64,000 bases of DNA from Pseudoalteromonas luteoviolacea H33-S (GCF_001625695.1 NZ_AUXY01000056.1:1-64000), one strand, 5' to 3'. Shown: positions 17,032-27,499, counted from the first letter of the stretch. Notes: generated by a model not told the origin, from the letters alone. Translations and numbers: made by a program.

Positions 17032-17262
17032 TTACGTCACCGCTTCTAAATAAATTAAGTTCTCCATTGCTTCTTCATTTGTGCTACCGCATGTTTCCCT
17101 GTCGGCTTTGAAGTCACTGCATACTTGGGGGCGTTCTGGCTCACCAAAGATAGAACATAAGTTATTGTCGTTTAAGTACTCACAACGAATATTAGCAGCC
17201 TTTCCCAAAGAGCTAATACTTGGTGCTATACAACATGCACCACAGCCTAATCTACAGTCCAT
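17032..17262 (-). CDS. YkgJ-family cysteine-cluster protein
   Basis: This 76-residue protein has the family's Cys pattern: CRLGCGACC near the N-terminus, then RCEYL, LCSIFGEPERPQVCSDF and a later Cys. The Cys cluster probably binds zinc or an iron-sulfur centre. The ATG at 17262 was preferred because AGGTG sits 7 nt upstream; an in-frame GTG at 17271 is weaker. It converges with the RTX gene. Its physiological role is not established. Confidence 0.9.
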   Translation of the reverse strand: MDCRLGCGACCIAPSISSLGKAANIRCEYLNDNNLCSIFGEPERPQVCSDFKADRETCGSTNEEAMENLIYLEAVT

Positions 17263-17509
17263 AATAAGCACCTATTCAATTCAAAAGCGCCATTATACGC
17301 GTTGTAGTGCCACCTGTATGTAATCTACACAAAAAACATACAGCTTTTAGCAATTGTAAAAATGTAACAGGGTACGCAATGCTTTGTTACATATTGAGCT
17401 GATATCAAAACACCTTGAAATATCTATTGGCGTATTATTGATGGTAATTGATACGAACTTGATTAATACAAGCGTATCCAAATTGTCAATTCAGGAAGGA
17501 ATTAACATC

Positions 17510-18685
17510 GTGGCTAGTAAAAAACAAATTATATTACCGGGTGTCGTCTTACTTGGCGGTATCGCAAGTGCAATCGCATTTGCGTCGATGAAAACGCCAC
17601 CCGCTGAAAAAGAAAAAAAAATCATACACCCATTAGTTGAGGTAGCGCCTGTACAGGTTGCGCCTCTAGAAATGTCTGTAAGTTCTTACGGCATCGTCAA
17701 ACCTAAGTACAGTACCAAATTGGTCGCGCAAGTAAGCGGCCAAATTATTGATCTCTCTGAGCAGTTTGTTAAAGGCGGGTTTGTTAAAAAAGGCGAGGTG
17801 TTAGCACGCATTGACCCCAATGATTATGAAGCTGCACTGATTGACGCGCAAGCCACGCTTGCTCAAGCGAGTTCCGCACTTGAGATTGAACAAGCACAAG
17901 CACATGTTGCGAAGACAGAATGGGAGCGCATTAAAAGCAATGCAAGTTCTACTATCCCTTCTGAGCTGTATTTAAGAAAACCACAACTTGCAGAGAAACT
18001 GGCCAGATTTAAAGCGGCACAAGCAAGTGTAAAGCGTGCGAAAAGAAACTTAGAGCGTACATATGTAAAGGCACCTTATGATGCGATCATTGAAAGTCGA
18101 GCGCTCAGTTTAGGCAGCGTAGTTAACCTTGGAAGCTCCGTTGGTGTATTAAATGCGATTTCTGTGGCAGAGGTTCGTCTACCCGTCGCAGATAGCGATC
18201 TACAACACCTGAAAAACAACGGAATTGACGCCAGTGTCACCTTGATGGCCAAAGTCGCCGGCCAAGATGTTGCTTGGCAAGGTAAGATAGTCCGTAGCGA
18301 GGGCGTTATTGATAACCGCAGTCGTATGACCTATCTCGTTGCACAAGTTGAACGCCCTTATGATAACAATCAAGCACCGCTGCGCTTTGGCGCCTATTTG
18401 AACGCACAAATCAAAGGCAAGTTATTAAACAACGCAGTAGAGATCCCACACCATCTTGTACGTGATGGTAAAGTCGCTATCTTAAACAAAGATCGTACTC
18501 TTTCATTTAAAACTTTAAATGTCGTCAGAGAATACGATGGTTTGGTAGTTGCTAACCAAGGTCTTGAATCAGGACAGAAATTAATTACCACCTCTTTAGA
18601 ATTCCCAACCGAAGGCATGCAGTTGAGCTTAGACGATGGCCAAGCTGCAACACCTTCTAATGCCCTTGCATTAAAAGAGGAGTAA
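17510..18685 (+). CDS. RND efflux periplasmic adaptor (membrane fusion protein)
   Basis: This is a 391-residue adaptor of the HlyD/AcrA family that links the inner-membrane pump to an outer-membrane channel. The GTG at 17510 was chosen because AGGAAGGA precedes it with ideal spacing, although the frame stays open much further upstream. An N-terminal hydrophobic helix (IILPGVVLLGGIASAIAFA) anchors it. Then come the lipoyl half (VSGQIIDLSEQFVKGGFVKKGEVLARI), an alpha-helical hairpin (~80-150), the returning strand (YVKAPYDAIIESR) and a beta-barrel/membrane-proximal region. No outer-membrane channel gene is adjacent, so a TolC-like protein elsewhere is presumably used. The pump gene starts 6 bp after its stop. 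Confidence 0.93.
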   Translation: MASKKQIILPGVVLLGGIASAIAFASMKTPPAEKEKKIIHPLVEVAPVQVAPLEMSVSSYGIVKPKYSTKLVAQVSGQIIDLSEQFVKGGFVKKGEVLARIDPNDYEAALIDAQATLAQASSALEIEQAQAHVAKTEWERIKSNASSTIPSELYLRKPQLAEKLARFKAAQASVKRAKRNLERTYVKAPYDAIIESRALSLGSVVNLGSSVGVLNAISVAEVRLPVADSDLQHLKNNGIDASVTLMAKVAGQDVAWQGKIVRSEGVIDNRSRMTYLVAQVERPYDNNQAPLRFGAYLNAQIKGKLLNNAVEIPHHLVRDGKVAILNKDRTLSFKTLNVVREYDGLVVANQGLESGQKLITTSLEFPTEGMQLSLDDGQAATPSNALALKEE

Positions 18686-18691
18686 TAGCGT

Positions 18692-21600
18692 ATGGAAAGC
18701 CAAGAAAAAGGCATTATTGCGTGGTTTGCACGCAATCCAGTTGCGGCAAACCTGCTGATGATTTTCATTCTCGTCGGCGGTCTGCTCACAGCATTCACAA
18801 TGCAAAAACAATTGTTCCCACAAAATACTAACTACTGGTTGAGCATCCAAGCCATCTACCCCGGCGCTGCACCTCAAGAAGTCGAAGAAGGGATCACGAT
18901 AAAAGTAGAAGAATCAATGGAAGGCCTTGAAGGTATAAAACGATTGATCACCTACTCCAACAGGGGCTACTCACAAACTTGGATTGAAGTCGAACATCAG
19001 TACGACCCCAAAGATGTACTGGATGAAGTCAAAATGCAGGTTGACTCTATTTCAACCTTCCCCGCTGACATGGAGCGCCCTGTCATTCGCAATGAAAAGA
19101 ATGAACAGGAAGTCATGCTCCTGACATTAAACGGGGACATGAGCTTCGAAGATCTCAAGCACCTTGGTAACAATTTGCATGACGAAATGCTTGCTTTACC
19201 GGGCGTAAATTTAGTTACGTTCAATGGTGGCCTGAATTATGAAATTGGCATAGAAGTTAGTCCGGATAAACTACGTGAGTATGGTCTAACATTTAGAAAT
19301 ATCGCGGATGCAGTACGTAACTACTCTGCTAATATGTCCGCAGGTCAAATCCGCTCTGATAATGGCTACATTTCAATGCGAGTTGAAAACCAAGCTTATC
19401 GCGGTCATGATTTTGAACAGCTTCCTTTGATCACATTGGAAGATGGTGCTCAAATTCGGTTAGGTGATGTTGCCACTATCTCAGATGGCTTTGAAGAAGG
19501 TCTGATGTACTCACTCTATAACGGTAGAAATTCACTGATCTATGAAGTTCGTGCGTCAAAAGATCAAGATATCACCAATGTTGCAGGGATCATCAAAAAT
19601 TACCTAAATGAGAAAGAGGGTCAATTACCACAGGGCGTGAAACTAGAACCATTTTTAGATTTCACTTACTACCTTGAAGGCCGCCTCAATATGATGATTG
19701 AAAACATGGTCATCGGTGGCGTACTCGTCATGCTGATGTTGGCGCTGTTTTTAAGAATTAGGTTAGCGTTTTGGGTCATGATGGGTTTACCAGTATCGTT
19801 TTTGGGCGCATTTTTACTCATGCCTGCTGGCTCTATCGACATCACCATTAATCTAGCCTCTCTATTTGCCTTTATACTGGTACTCGGTATTGTGGTAGAC
19901 GATGCCATTGTCGTCGGCGAATCAGCACATGCTGAAATAGAGAAACACGGTCACAGTTTAGATAACGTTGTCCGTGGTGTAAAACGAGTTGCAGTCCCTG
20001 CGACATTTGGTGTACTCACCACCATCGCCGCGTTTTTCCCACAAACATTATCTACCGGCCCAGAAGCGGCATTTTCCAAAGCCATTGGCGGTGTTATCAT
20101 TCTTTGCTTAATTTTCTCTTTGATTGAATCAAAGCTTATCTTGCCCGCGCACCTAGCGGCAATGAAAGACAAGCCAAGCAACCCTAACAACCCATTCCAC
20201 CGCCTGCGTGAAGCGCTAGACAACGGTCTAAAAAACTTCATCGAAAACACCTATAGACCTTCTATTGAAAAGTGCATTCATTATCGCTATACGGTGATCG
20301 TTGGCTTTATTTGTATTCTTATTGTCAGCGCGGGATTATTCGCTGGCGGATTTATTAAGTTTGTTGCCAACCCTAAAATCCCTCATGATTTTCCGAGCAT
20401 TCAGGTTGAAATGAACTTGTCTTCTTCAGAATCGGCAACACTCGAAACCATCAAAAAACTCGAAACTATGCTTAATAAAGTAGAGCAGCAAATTGAGCAA
20501 GACTACGATCAAGTTATGGTTAAAAACTTCGCTATCAATATGAATGGCAGAACCAACGCGACTATCCGCGCTGTGCTGGTTGAGCCTCATTTACGCCCAA
20601 TTGATACATTTGAACTCAGTGCCATGTGGCGCGAAAATATGCCACCGCTACCTGGTGTAAAAACTTTAAATATTCAAGACAGTATTTCTGACGGCGGTCG
20701 AGATGATGGCGATATCAGCTTCCGACTTGAAGGCAAAGACAAAGACACCCTAAAAGAGGTGGCTGAAAGATTAAAAGATAAGCTCAGAACCATTGAAGGC
20801 GTTGGTGATGTTAACGACTCTATGCAATCTGCTACTGATGAAATCCAATTGGAGCTAAAACCACTTGCCTACAGCATGGGACTTACGCTTGCTGACATTG
20901 CTTCGCAAGTAAACTTTAGTTATTACGGTATTGAAGCTCAGCGGATATTAAGAAATGGTGAAGAAATTAAAGTCATGATCCGTTACCCTGAAGCGCAGCG
21001 AGATGCCATCAGCGATATTCAAGACGTGCGTATAATCTCACCTGCTGGCGCAGAGATCCCCTTGATTGAAGTGGCTGACATCAAGCAAGTAGAAGGTGTA
21101 AGCCGTATACGTCGTGAAAACTCCAAGCGTACTGTCAGTGTGTGGGCATCCATAGATACTGACAAAGCCGAACCGTTTAAGATTGCAGAACAGATCAGTG
21201 AAGAATACCTACCTAGTTTATTAGAGAGCTACCCTGGGGTTTCAAGCAGTATTGCTGGTCGTATTCAAGAGGAAATGGACAGCGTTGCAGAGCAGTTTAG
21301 AGACTTCGCCATCTCTATGATGATCATATTCGCACTACTGGCAATCCCTCTGCGCTCTTATTCTCAGCCATTATTGATAATGTCGGTTATCCCATTTGGC
21401 GTGGTTGGAGCTGTATTTGGTCACCTAGTGTTGGGTATGACGATGAGCGGTTTGTCTATGTTTGGTATTATTGCTGTGGCTGGCGTTGTTGTGAATGACT
21501 CGCTGGTAATGGTCGATTTTGTCAATAAAGCCCGAGAGCAAGGTATGAGTATAAAAGAAGCTGTTGTTGAGGCTGGTTGTCGCCGCTTCAGGGCAATCCT

Positions 21601-21841
21601 TTTGACTTCTCTAACAACATTTATTGGTCTTGTGCCCATTATTATGGAAACCAGTTTACAAGCACAGATTGTCATCCCGATGGCTGTATCGTTGGCATTT
21701 GGCGTTCTATTTGCCACTGTCATCACATTACTGCTAATCCCATGTCAATACGTTATGTTAGAGGATATTAAACAACTCTCAAGAAAGGTACTACGCCGAC
21801 AAAAAACCGAACAGCCTCAAGTTCCCTCTAACGTCAACTAA
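18692..21841 (+). CDS. RND family efflux pump, AcrB/MexB-like
   Basis: This is a 1049-residue proton-driven inner-membrane pump of the HAE/AcrB superfamily. It has the first helix after ARNPVAANLLMI, two large periplasmic loops, and twelve membrane helices in two halves. Asp403-Asp404 in helix 4 (GIVVDDAIVVGES) form the proton relay, and the C-terminal half has the matching GVVVNDSLVMVDF. Length and order are normal for the family. It forms an operon with the adaptor upstream. The closest subgroup seems to be the environmental MdtB/OqxB-distant pumps common in Alteromonadales, and the substrates cannot be predicted. Confidence 0.95.
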   Translation: MESQEKGIIAWFARNPVAANLLMIFILVGGLLTAFTMQKQLFPQNTNYWLSIQAIYPGAAPQEVEEGITIKVEESMEGLEGIKRLITYSNRGYSQTWIEVEHQYDPKDVLDEVKMQVDSISTFPADMERPVIRNEKNEQEVMLLTLNGDMSFEDLKHLGNNLHDEMLALPGVNLVTFNGGLNYEIGIEVSPDKLREYGLTFRNIADAVRNYSANMSAGQIRSDNGYISMRVENQAYRGHDFEQLPLITLEDGAQIRLGDVATISDGFEEGLMYSLYNGRNSLIYEVRASKDQDITNVAGIIKNYLNEKEGQLPQGVKLEPFLDFTYYLEGRLNMMIENMVIGGVLVMLMLALFLRIRLAFWVMMGLPVSFLGAFLLMPAGSIDITINLASLFAFILVLGIVVDDAIVVGESAHAEIEKHGHSLDNVVRGVKRVAVPATFGVLTTIAAFFPQTLSTGPEAAFSKAIGGVIILCLIFSLIESKLILPAHLAAMKDKPSNPNNPFHRLREALDNGLKNFIENTYRPSIEKCIHYRYTVIVGFICILIVSAGLFAGGFIKFVANPKIPHDFPSIQVEMNLSSSESATLETIKKLETMLNKVEQQIEQDYDQVMVKNFAINMNGRTNATIRAVLVEPHLRPIDTFELSAMWRENMPPLPGVKTLNIQDSISDGGRDDGDISFRLEGKDKDTLKEVAERLKDKLRTIEGVGDVNDSMQSATDEIQLELKPLAYSMGLTLADIASQVNFSYYGIEAQRILRNGEEIKVMIRYPEAQRDAISDIQDVRIISPAGAEIPLIEVADIKQVEGVSRIRRENSKRTVSVWASIDTDKAEPFKIAEQISEEYLPSLLESYPGVSSSIAGRIQEEMDSVAEQFRDFAISMMIIFALLAIPLRSYSQPLLIMSVIPFGVVGAVFGHLVLGMTMSGLSMFGIIAVAGVVVNDSLVMVDFVNKAREQGMSIKEAVVEAGCRRFRAILLTSLTTFIGLVPIIMETSLQAQIVIPMAVSLAFGVLFATVITLLLIPCQYVMLEDIKQLSRKVLRRQKTEQPQVPSNVN

Positions 21842-21864
21842 CAGAAATACTTCACCTCCTGAAA

Positions 21865-21887
21865 GAGCCCAGCATAAAGCTGGGCTC
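21865..21887 (+). terminator. Perfect hairpin after the RND operon
   Basis: GAGCCCAGC-ATAAA-GCTGGGCTC forms a 9-bp GC-rich stem 24 nt after the pump stop. The downstream sequence is AT-rich, without a clean U-tract. It most likely ends the efflux operon transcript. Confidence 0.7.
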
Positions 21888-22015
21888 ATACACTTAATTA
21901 CAAATACTATACAATCGCCAACCTTGATGTTCAGTTTTCATTCAATTAAATCCAACTATCTTTCATGTGGTTAAAAATAAACCACTACAAAAACAGCATA
22001 TATTAAGGATTAAAA

Positions 22016-24400
22016 ATGCGAAAACTACTCATAGCTCCACTAATCACATTACTCACAGCCTGCGGAGGCGGAAGTGACAATGATAGTTCAAATAGTACAC
22101 TGACCCCTCGAGCAGACCAAAGTCAAAATCAACCTGTCAGTGAAAATAGCGCACCTACCGCTTTTATCACGGGTGAAACCATTGCGTTGTCCAAAGAAAC
22201 CATAACGCTATCGACCCAGTTTGTTGATGCAGAGAGTGATGACTTAACAGTCAACTGGAAAAGCTCTCTAGCCGATGTTACGTTTAAGCAAAACTCACTC
22301 TCTGAGACAATCGTTTCCTTTCCTGCTGTGACTGAGAAAAAAAGCATAGTAATAACCTGTGAAGTATCAGACGGAGTCAATCAACCGGTAAGTAAAAACT
22401 TTAACATCACCCTTTACCCTGAAAGTATCGGGGCACACATACAAATGGCTGATGAATATAAGTTTGAAGGCGGTAGTAATGTCAGCATCAATGTGCCCTT
22501 CGAAACAACATCCACGATTAAGTCGGTAACTTGGGACATTGAAGGCTTTGATCCTGACTATCAAGATGTGACTGAAGGCTTAGCAGATACACATGGCGAC
22601 TCCTCGCTTAACCTTCAACTTCCCGCAGTCACCGAAGTCATAGAGTTCTTCGTGACCATCATTATCGAAACAAATAATGGTGCACACAAACAAACGGCAA
22701 AAATAAAAATTTCTCCAGCTGATGGGCCTGTCTTAAATGTTTCTCTTGCAAAAGGGTATGCAGTTTCTTCAACAGCACATTTGAGCATCGTGCCGACAAT
22801 TGCAAATTCTGATGATATTATTGGTTATGCGTGGAGCTGGGCCCCTGACCCACAACCTACAAAGCCTTCATCTACAAAACGTGTTTATCAATTTTACGCA
22901 CCGAATGTTGAGCAAGAAACTGACTTTGACGTGTCACTAGAAGTCACGATGAAAGGTAACATTACAAAAACAGCAACCACAAAAGTTAAAGTATCACCTA
23001 TACCTGCTGATAATAAGCTTTCACTCTCTAGCTCTCACGCCCTTGCCGCTGCTGGTCAAACCGTAATTATTAAAAGTAACCTAGAAGATACCTCTGAGGT
23101 AGAGTCTGTAACTTGGGATATTGACGGTGGCTTTGATAAAAGCTTGCTAGTAGAAGCGCCCAATCAGCTTACAATAGAATTGCCAGAACCTGACGACCTT
23201 AAAAAGATTCATCATGTGCATTACGAAGTTAAATATAACACTGGCGTTACCAAAACCGCTAAGATCCCTCTAGTTTATCTCAGTACATCAGCTACGAGAG
23301 GAGAGATCCAACTCAAAGACAAATATCAAGAATTTGAGATCTACCCACAAAAAGAAGTCACAGCCAATTACAAATTAGCCAGCAGTGTTAAGTTAGACAG
23401 TGTACGAGTAGTTGCGGCATTTGGCACATATACTTATGACAAGCTTGAATCTGAAAATCATGATAATAATCTCGCAATTACATTACTAGACAATGAAGTA
23501 CCTTTAGCTGGTCGACGATTTTTCAAGGTCATTGCTAAGGCAGGATTAGCTGAAAAAGAATTTAATATCACGGCATGGGCATACGACTCTTTATTGCGAG
23601 CCTATTCTGGCATAGATGAAGTATTTATCACCGGTGACCGCATTTCTGTCTTCGGGCAATTGATCCATACTGACGGCAAAAGCGAGTATGCCCCAAACTG
23701 GTCTTCTGACACAGCAAGGTTTACATTTGAAAACCCACAAACGCTGGCAAACGAAGCAAACATTAATGAGCCTTTTCGTCCAAAAGCTGATACCGTCAAA
23801 CTGAGATTAGTAAGCCAAGATGACAACAATAAAGCCACCTCTAGCGAGCTTCAAATCCGCTTCGTAGACAACATAACAATCGAAGGAGAGAAGTACAATT
23901 GCGAGGTGAAAGATCGTGTTTTGCAAAAATGTGTCAGTGAAAATGACCAATTGCTTTTTGAAAACCAGCCAGAGCAGTTAAAACAAGTAGTCGCTAGAGG
24001 AAACTATGTCTGTTTACTAGGCTATGATGGCAAAGTTCAATGTGATGGTGAAACCGAAAATCCTGTACTGGACGTGCCTAATTTAGAAAATATAGTTAGA
24101 CTCAATACAGTCGGATTAGAAACCGTCTGTGGGCAAAGACAAGATGCAAGCTGGCAATGCTGGGGAACGCGTGCCACAAAGATTGAGAACTTGCTCGAAC
24201 AGCCTGGCCAAGTACATCAGATTTTAAACCTAAATGAGCAAACTTGCCTAGTCCGAGACGGGAAGATGCAATGCTATCAAGATGAGAAAAAAACCTATGA
24301 AAGTGCGGGTAAATTTGTATCAACTCTACTCGAAAAAGACGGCCAAATTTGTTACAAGCCTAAAAGCTCATACTCCATAAGCTGCCCCATCAATAACTAA
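22016..24400 (+). CDS. Large lipoprotein with Ig/PKD-like repeats and an RCC1-like tail
   Basis: This 794-residue lipoprotein (lipobox LTAC, Cys16, followed by GGGS) is probably anchored in the outer membrane. Residues ~45-140 form a PKD-like domain (SAPTAFITGETIALSK, DAESDDLTVNW). Several related beta domains of ~90 residues follow to ~600, with the recurring phrase SVTWDI(D/E)G at ~165 and ~365. The last ~150 residues hold short Cys-containing repeats (YVCLLGYDGKVQCDGE, VCGQRQDASWQCWG, TCLVRDGKMQCYQ) that read like the cysteine-bearing RCC1 repeats of bacterial surface proteins. No catalytic motif is seen. It stands alone between two hairpins. An adhesive or scaffolding role is inference. 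Confidence 0.82.
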   Translation: MRKLLIAPLITLLTACGGGSDNDSSNSTLTPRADQSQNQPVSENSAPTAFITGETIALSKETITLSTQFVDAESDDLTVNWKSSLADVTFKQNSLSETIVSFPAVTEKKSIVITCEVSDGVNQPVSKNFNITLYPESIGAHIQMADEYKFEGGSNVSINVPFETTSTIKSVTWDIEGFDPDYQDVTEGLADTHGDSSLNLQLPAVTEVIEFFVTIIIETNNGAHKQTAKIKISPADGPVLNVSLAKGYAVSSTAHLSIVPTIANSDDIIGYAWSWAPDPQPTKPSSTKRVYQFYAPNVEQETDFDVSLEVTMKGNITKTATTKVKVSPIPADNKLSLSSSHALAAAGQTVIIKSNLEDTSEVESVTWDIDGGFDKSLLVEAPNQLTIELPEPDDLKKIHHVHYEVKYNTGVTKTAKIPLVYLSTSATRGEIQLKDKYQEFEIYPQKEVTANYKLASSVKLDSVRVVAAFGTYTYDKLESENHDNNLAITLLDNEVPLAGRRFFKVIAKAGLAEKEFNITAWAYDSLLRAYSGIDEVFITGDRISVFGQLIHTDGKSEYAPNWSSDTARFTFENPQTLANEANINEPFRPKADTVKLRLVSQDDNNKATSSELQIRFVDNITIEGEKYNCEVKDRVLQKCVSENDQLLFENQPEQLKQVVARGNYVCLLGYDGKVQCDGETENPVLDVPNLENIVRLNTVGLETVCGQRQDASWQCWGTRATKIENLLEQPGQVHQILNLNEQTCLVRDGKMQCYQDEKKTYESAGKFVSTLLEKDGQICYKPKSSYSISCPINN

Positions 24401-24408
24401 ACTGTCTC

Positions 24409-24436
24409 ACTCACCTCAGTCAGCTCTGAGGTGAGT
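24409..24436 (+). terminator. Perfect hairpin after the Ig/RCC1 lipoprotein
   Basis: ACTCACCTCAG-TCAGCT-CTGAGGTGAGT is an 11-bp perfect stem with a 6-nt loop, starting 9 nt after the stop. There is no strong U-tract directly after it. Confidence 0.7.
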
Positions 24437-24585
24437 GCAGGGTCATGCTTAATGACAAAAAAACATAAAAAGCCACCCCTTTATACTAAGTGGAAATTAT
24501 AAACCAATCGAATTTCACTAGTCACCTTTACAAATGCCAAGAATAAAGACACACTAGAGTCAGTGTTTCGTTATTCTCTCGTATT

Positions 24586-25023
24586 ATGAAATTATCTGCT
24601 TTACTTATCTTTGCTCTTTCGTTTTTGATAACAGCCTGTGACAATGAAGAGGCTGGTCGAGGTGACAAAGATACACCCGGTTATACCGCAACCATGTATT
24701 TTGACGCACTTTACAATAAAAAGGATATGAAAACGGCTCTAGACCTTGCTACCCCTCGACTTGCGAGGATCATGCGCTCGTACGGCACGCCCTCACAATT
24801 CACTAGAAACCTAGTCAACATGCAATTCGACCATGTCACAATTGAGCTAGATATGACAAATAAGAGTTTGCGAGAGCAATATGGTAAAAATGCCAAAGTA
24901 AACCTTATTTTTACGGGACAATTGCACGGTGATCAAGTAGACGACATGCGCAGTGTGCAAATGGTTAAACGCAAGGGAAGCTGGTATGTAGATAAAATTA
25001 ACCCAGACCCTTACGCACGATAA
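24586..25023 (+). CDS. Small lipoprotein, DUF4878-like
   Basis: This 145-residue lipoprotein (lipobox ITAC, Cys18) has a compact alpha+beta domain: TPGYTATMYFDALYNKKD, helix, then two paired strands ending in VQMVKRKGSWYVDKINPD. This is the NTF2-like layout seen in DUF4878-type lipoproteins, whose role is unknown. It ends 5 bp from the stop of the converging fadE gene, so there is no room for a separate terminator. Confidence 0.8.
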   Translation: MKLSALLIFALSFLITACDNEEAGRGDKDTPGYTATMYFDALYNKKDMKTALDLATPRLARIMRSYGTPSQFTRNLVNMQFDHVTIELDMTNKSLREQYGKNAKVNLIFTGQLHGDQVDDMRSVQMVKRKGSWYVDKINPDPYAR

Positions 25024-25028
25024 GATAA

Positions 25029-27299
25029 TTAAGAGGCGCTCGAGACATCAACACTGAGCGCTTCATCACATACCTGTAACCACTCCTCTAGCAATTGCTT
25101 GTCCCCTTCAGAAATAATTCCAGCTTCACACGCTGCAACCAATTGCTCAGGCATAGATTTATCATACAGTTTTGCAGTCTGCTTTTTTTGCCACCTTAAA
25201 AAGTCGTGATACGCTGAAGTCACTTTTTTTGACAAACTCAGTGCTGACTCCAGCTTTTCCAATCCAAGCATGTTTGTACTGGGGCATAATGCGCTGATCC
25301 GCATCCGCGTAGTGTGGTTTTCATACACGCTTGCACATAACGCTTTAACCTGTTCATCAGACATCTCTCGAGAGCGAGTGCCAAAAGGGAAAAATATGCG
25401 CTTAGCGATGCTTCGAAGTCCCCTAGGTAAAAAGTTATCAATAAAGTTTTTCATCGCACTACTGTAACTTGATAAATGGTAAGACATCGCAACGTGAAGC
25501 AGCGGTAAATCACCACACTGATGCCCATCATCTTCAAATTTTTTCAGTACACAAGATGCCAAATACAAATGACTTAGCATGTCCCCTAACCGAGCAGACT
25601 GCATTTCGCGATATTTGAGCTTTCCACCAAGCCTCAACATGGCAATGTCACTTAGCGATGACAATACTTGGCTATACCAAGTGAGTTTTTGATAGTAACG
25701 CGCCACATCACCACTTACAGGGCTACGTACAAAGCGCCCCACAGTTAAACCGTTTAACAGAGCTTTCACTGCATTTTTACCTGAATGCGCAATGTGCTCG
25801 ACAAGTAATTTATCGAAAACCTTCAGCCCCTGCTCTGGATCTGTCATTTGCGCTGCTTCCATCTCTTTTAAGATAAAAGGATGACAACGACTTGCGCCTT
25901 GACCAAAAATCATTAAATTTCGTGTGAGTATATTGGCACCTTCTACAGTGATGCTAATTGGCATGCCTGCATAGTGATTGGCTAAGTAATTTAATGGGCC
26001 TTTTTGTATTGCCTTACCACCATGAATATCCATCGCATCATTGATAACTATCCTCGCTTGCTCTGTTAGATGATATTTAGCAATGGCGGTTATCACCGAT
26101 GGTTTTTTCTTCAAATCCACCGCAAGCGCCGTATTCTCTCTTGCGGCTTCAATACTATAAGTTAACCCATAAATTCGAGCAGCTGTACTTTGAACCCCCT
26201 CAAACTGACCTATCGGCTGTTTAAACTGATAACGTAGTTGGCTGTATGCAGAAGTCGATTTTGCACATAACTGCGCAGTGCCTGCGCTCAAAGCTGGTAG
26301 TGAAATTCCCCGTCCAGCACTTAGGCAAGAAACGAGCATTCGCCACCCTTTCCCTACACCACTCTCCCCACCAATGACCCAATCTAGTGGGATAAAAACC
26401 TCCTTCCCAGAAGTGGTGCCATTCATAAACGCTAAGCCCATTGGATCATGGCGCTCTCCTTGTTTAACTCCATCATGTGAAGTTGGGATAAGCGCACAGG
26501 TAATACCACGCTCAACTTCATCGTCCAGCAGCTTATCTGGGTCGTATACTTTAAACGCCAAGCCCAGTACATCAGCCACAGGGGCAAGCGTGATATACCG
26601 CTTTGACCAAGTCACTTTTAAACCCAATACTTCTTGACCTTCATACTCTTGGCGACACACTGTGGCATGATCTGTGATCCCACCAGCATCAGAGCCAGCA
26701 TGTAACGATGTCAGTGCAAAGCACGGTAATACTTCACCACTGGCCAATTTTGGTAACCATTGCGCCTGTTGCGCCTGAGTACCAAAGTGCAATAGTAATT
26801 CCGCAGGACCTAAGCTATTTGGCACCATCACGGTCACTGCAGCGGACAAACTACGCGTTGCAATCGTAGATACAACGACAGAATTAGCTTGTGCACTAAA
26901 CTCCTTACCGCCAAAGCTTTTGGGAATAATCATTGAGAAAAAGCCTTTTTCACGCAGAAATTGCCAAGTTTCCTTAGACAAATCACCTCGTGCTGTTATC
27001 TCAGTCTCATCAAGCATGGTCATTAATTCAGCTAACTCATTATTTACAAAAGCTTGTTCTTCATCTGATAAGCGAGGCTTGCCAGACTTGAGCCACATCC
27101 CCCAATCTGGCTTACCACTAAATAAACTGGCGTCCCACCACGTGTCTCCCGCTTTCATTGCTTCTCTCTCAGTGTCTGAGAGTTCAGGCAAAGCGCGTTT
27201 AAAGTAATTAAATGTCGGTTTTGAAATCCATTTTAGGCGTATATCTTTGACCGAAAATATAACCCAAACTGCAATAATTAATAATAAAATTAGCCACAT
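25029..27299 (-). CDS. fadE: Acyl-CoA dehydrogenase FadE
   Basis: This 756-residue enzyme catalyses the first oxidation step of fatty acid beta-oxidation (acyl-CoA to trans-2-enoyl-CoA, FAD-dependent). It is the long FadE form of gammaproteobacteria: an N-terminal membrane helix (MWLILLLIIAVWVIF), the acyl-CoA dehydrogenase N and middle domains (WQFLREKGFFSMIIP, FGGKEFSAQA, FALTSLHAGSD), the FAD/acyl C-domain (DAMDIHGGKAIQ, EGANILTRNLMIFGQGA) and the extra FadE-specific C-terminal domain (~500-756). The ATG at 27299 with GGGGA upstream was preferred over a GTG at 27350. It is monocistronic here; its usual control by FadR cannot be confirmed from the upstream sequence. Confidence 0.95.
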   Translation of the reverse strand: MWLILLLIIAVWVIFSVKDIRLKWISKPTFNYFKRALPELSDTEREAMKAGDTWWDASLFSGKPDWGMWLKSGKPRLSDEEQAFVNNELAELMTMLDETEITARGDLSKETWQFLREKGFFSMIIPKSFGGKEFSAQANSVVVSTIATRSLSAAVTVMVPNSLGPAELLLHFGTQAQQAQWLPKLASGEVLPCFALTSLHAGSDAGGITDHATVCRQEYEGQEVLGLKVTWSKRYITLAPVADVLGLAFKVYDPDKLLDDEVERGITCALIPTSHDGVKQGERHDPMGLAFMNGTTSGKEVFIPLDWVIGGESGVGKGWRMLVSCLSAGRGISLPALSAGTAQLCAKSTSAYSQLRYQFKQPIGQFEGVQSTAARIYGLTYSIEAARENTALAVDLKKKPSVITAIAKYHLTEQARIVINDAMDIHGGKAIQKGPLNYLANHYAGMPISITVEGANILTRNLMIFGQGASRCHPFILKEMEAAQMTDPEQGLKVFDKLLVEHIAHSGKNAVKALLNGLTVGRFVRSPVSGDVARYYQKLTWYSQVLSSLSDIAMLRLGGKLKYREMQSARLGDMLSHLYLASCVLKKFEDDGHQCGDLPLLHVAMSYHLSSYSSAMKNFIDNFLPRGLRSIAKRIFFPFGTRSREMSDEQVKALCASVYENHTTRMRISALCPSTNMLGLEKLESALSLSKKVTSAYHDFLRWQKKQTAKLYDKSMPEQLVAACEAGIISEGDKQLLEEWLQVCDEALSVDVSSAS

Positions 27300-27499
27300 G
27301 AGCGTTGTTCCCCAACTAAGTATCAAGATAAGTATGGATGAAAAACACACTAACTCAATAATTCACTCGCTTTGTTGATCTAGGAATAAATTTAACGACT
27401 TCGCTAAATATTTTAACGTCAAGTGTAGCTACAGATAATTGAGCACATTAGCAGACGCTGCTATCATCACCCCTCTCTATAACAAAAAGTGAAAACACA

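Noticed and set aside
24438..24500. Tiny Lys-rich ORF between the two lipoproteins
   Set aside because: Sixteen codons, no ribosome binding site and no similarity that could be seen.
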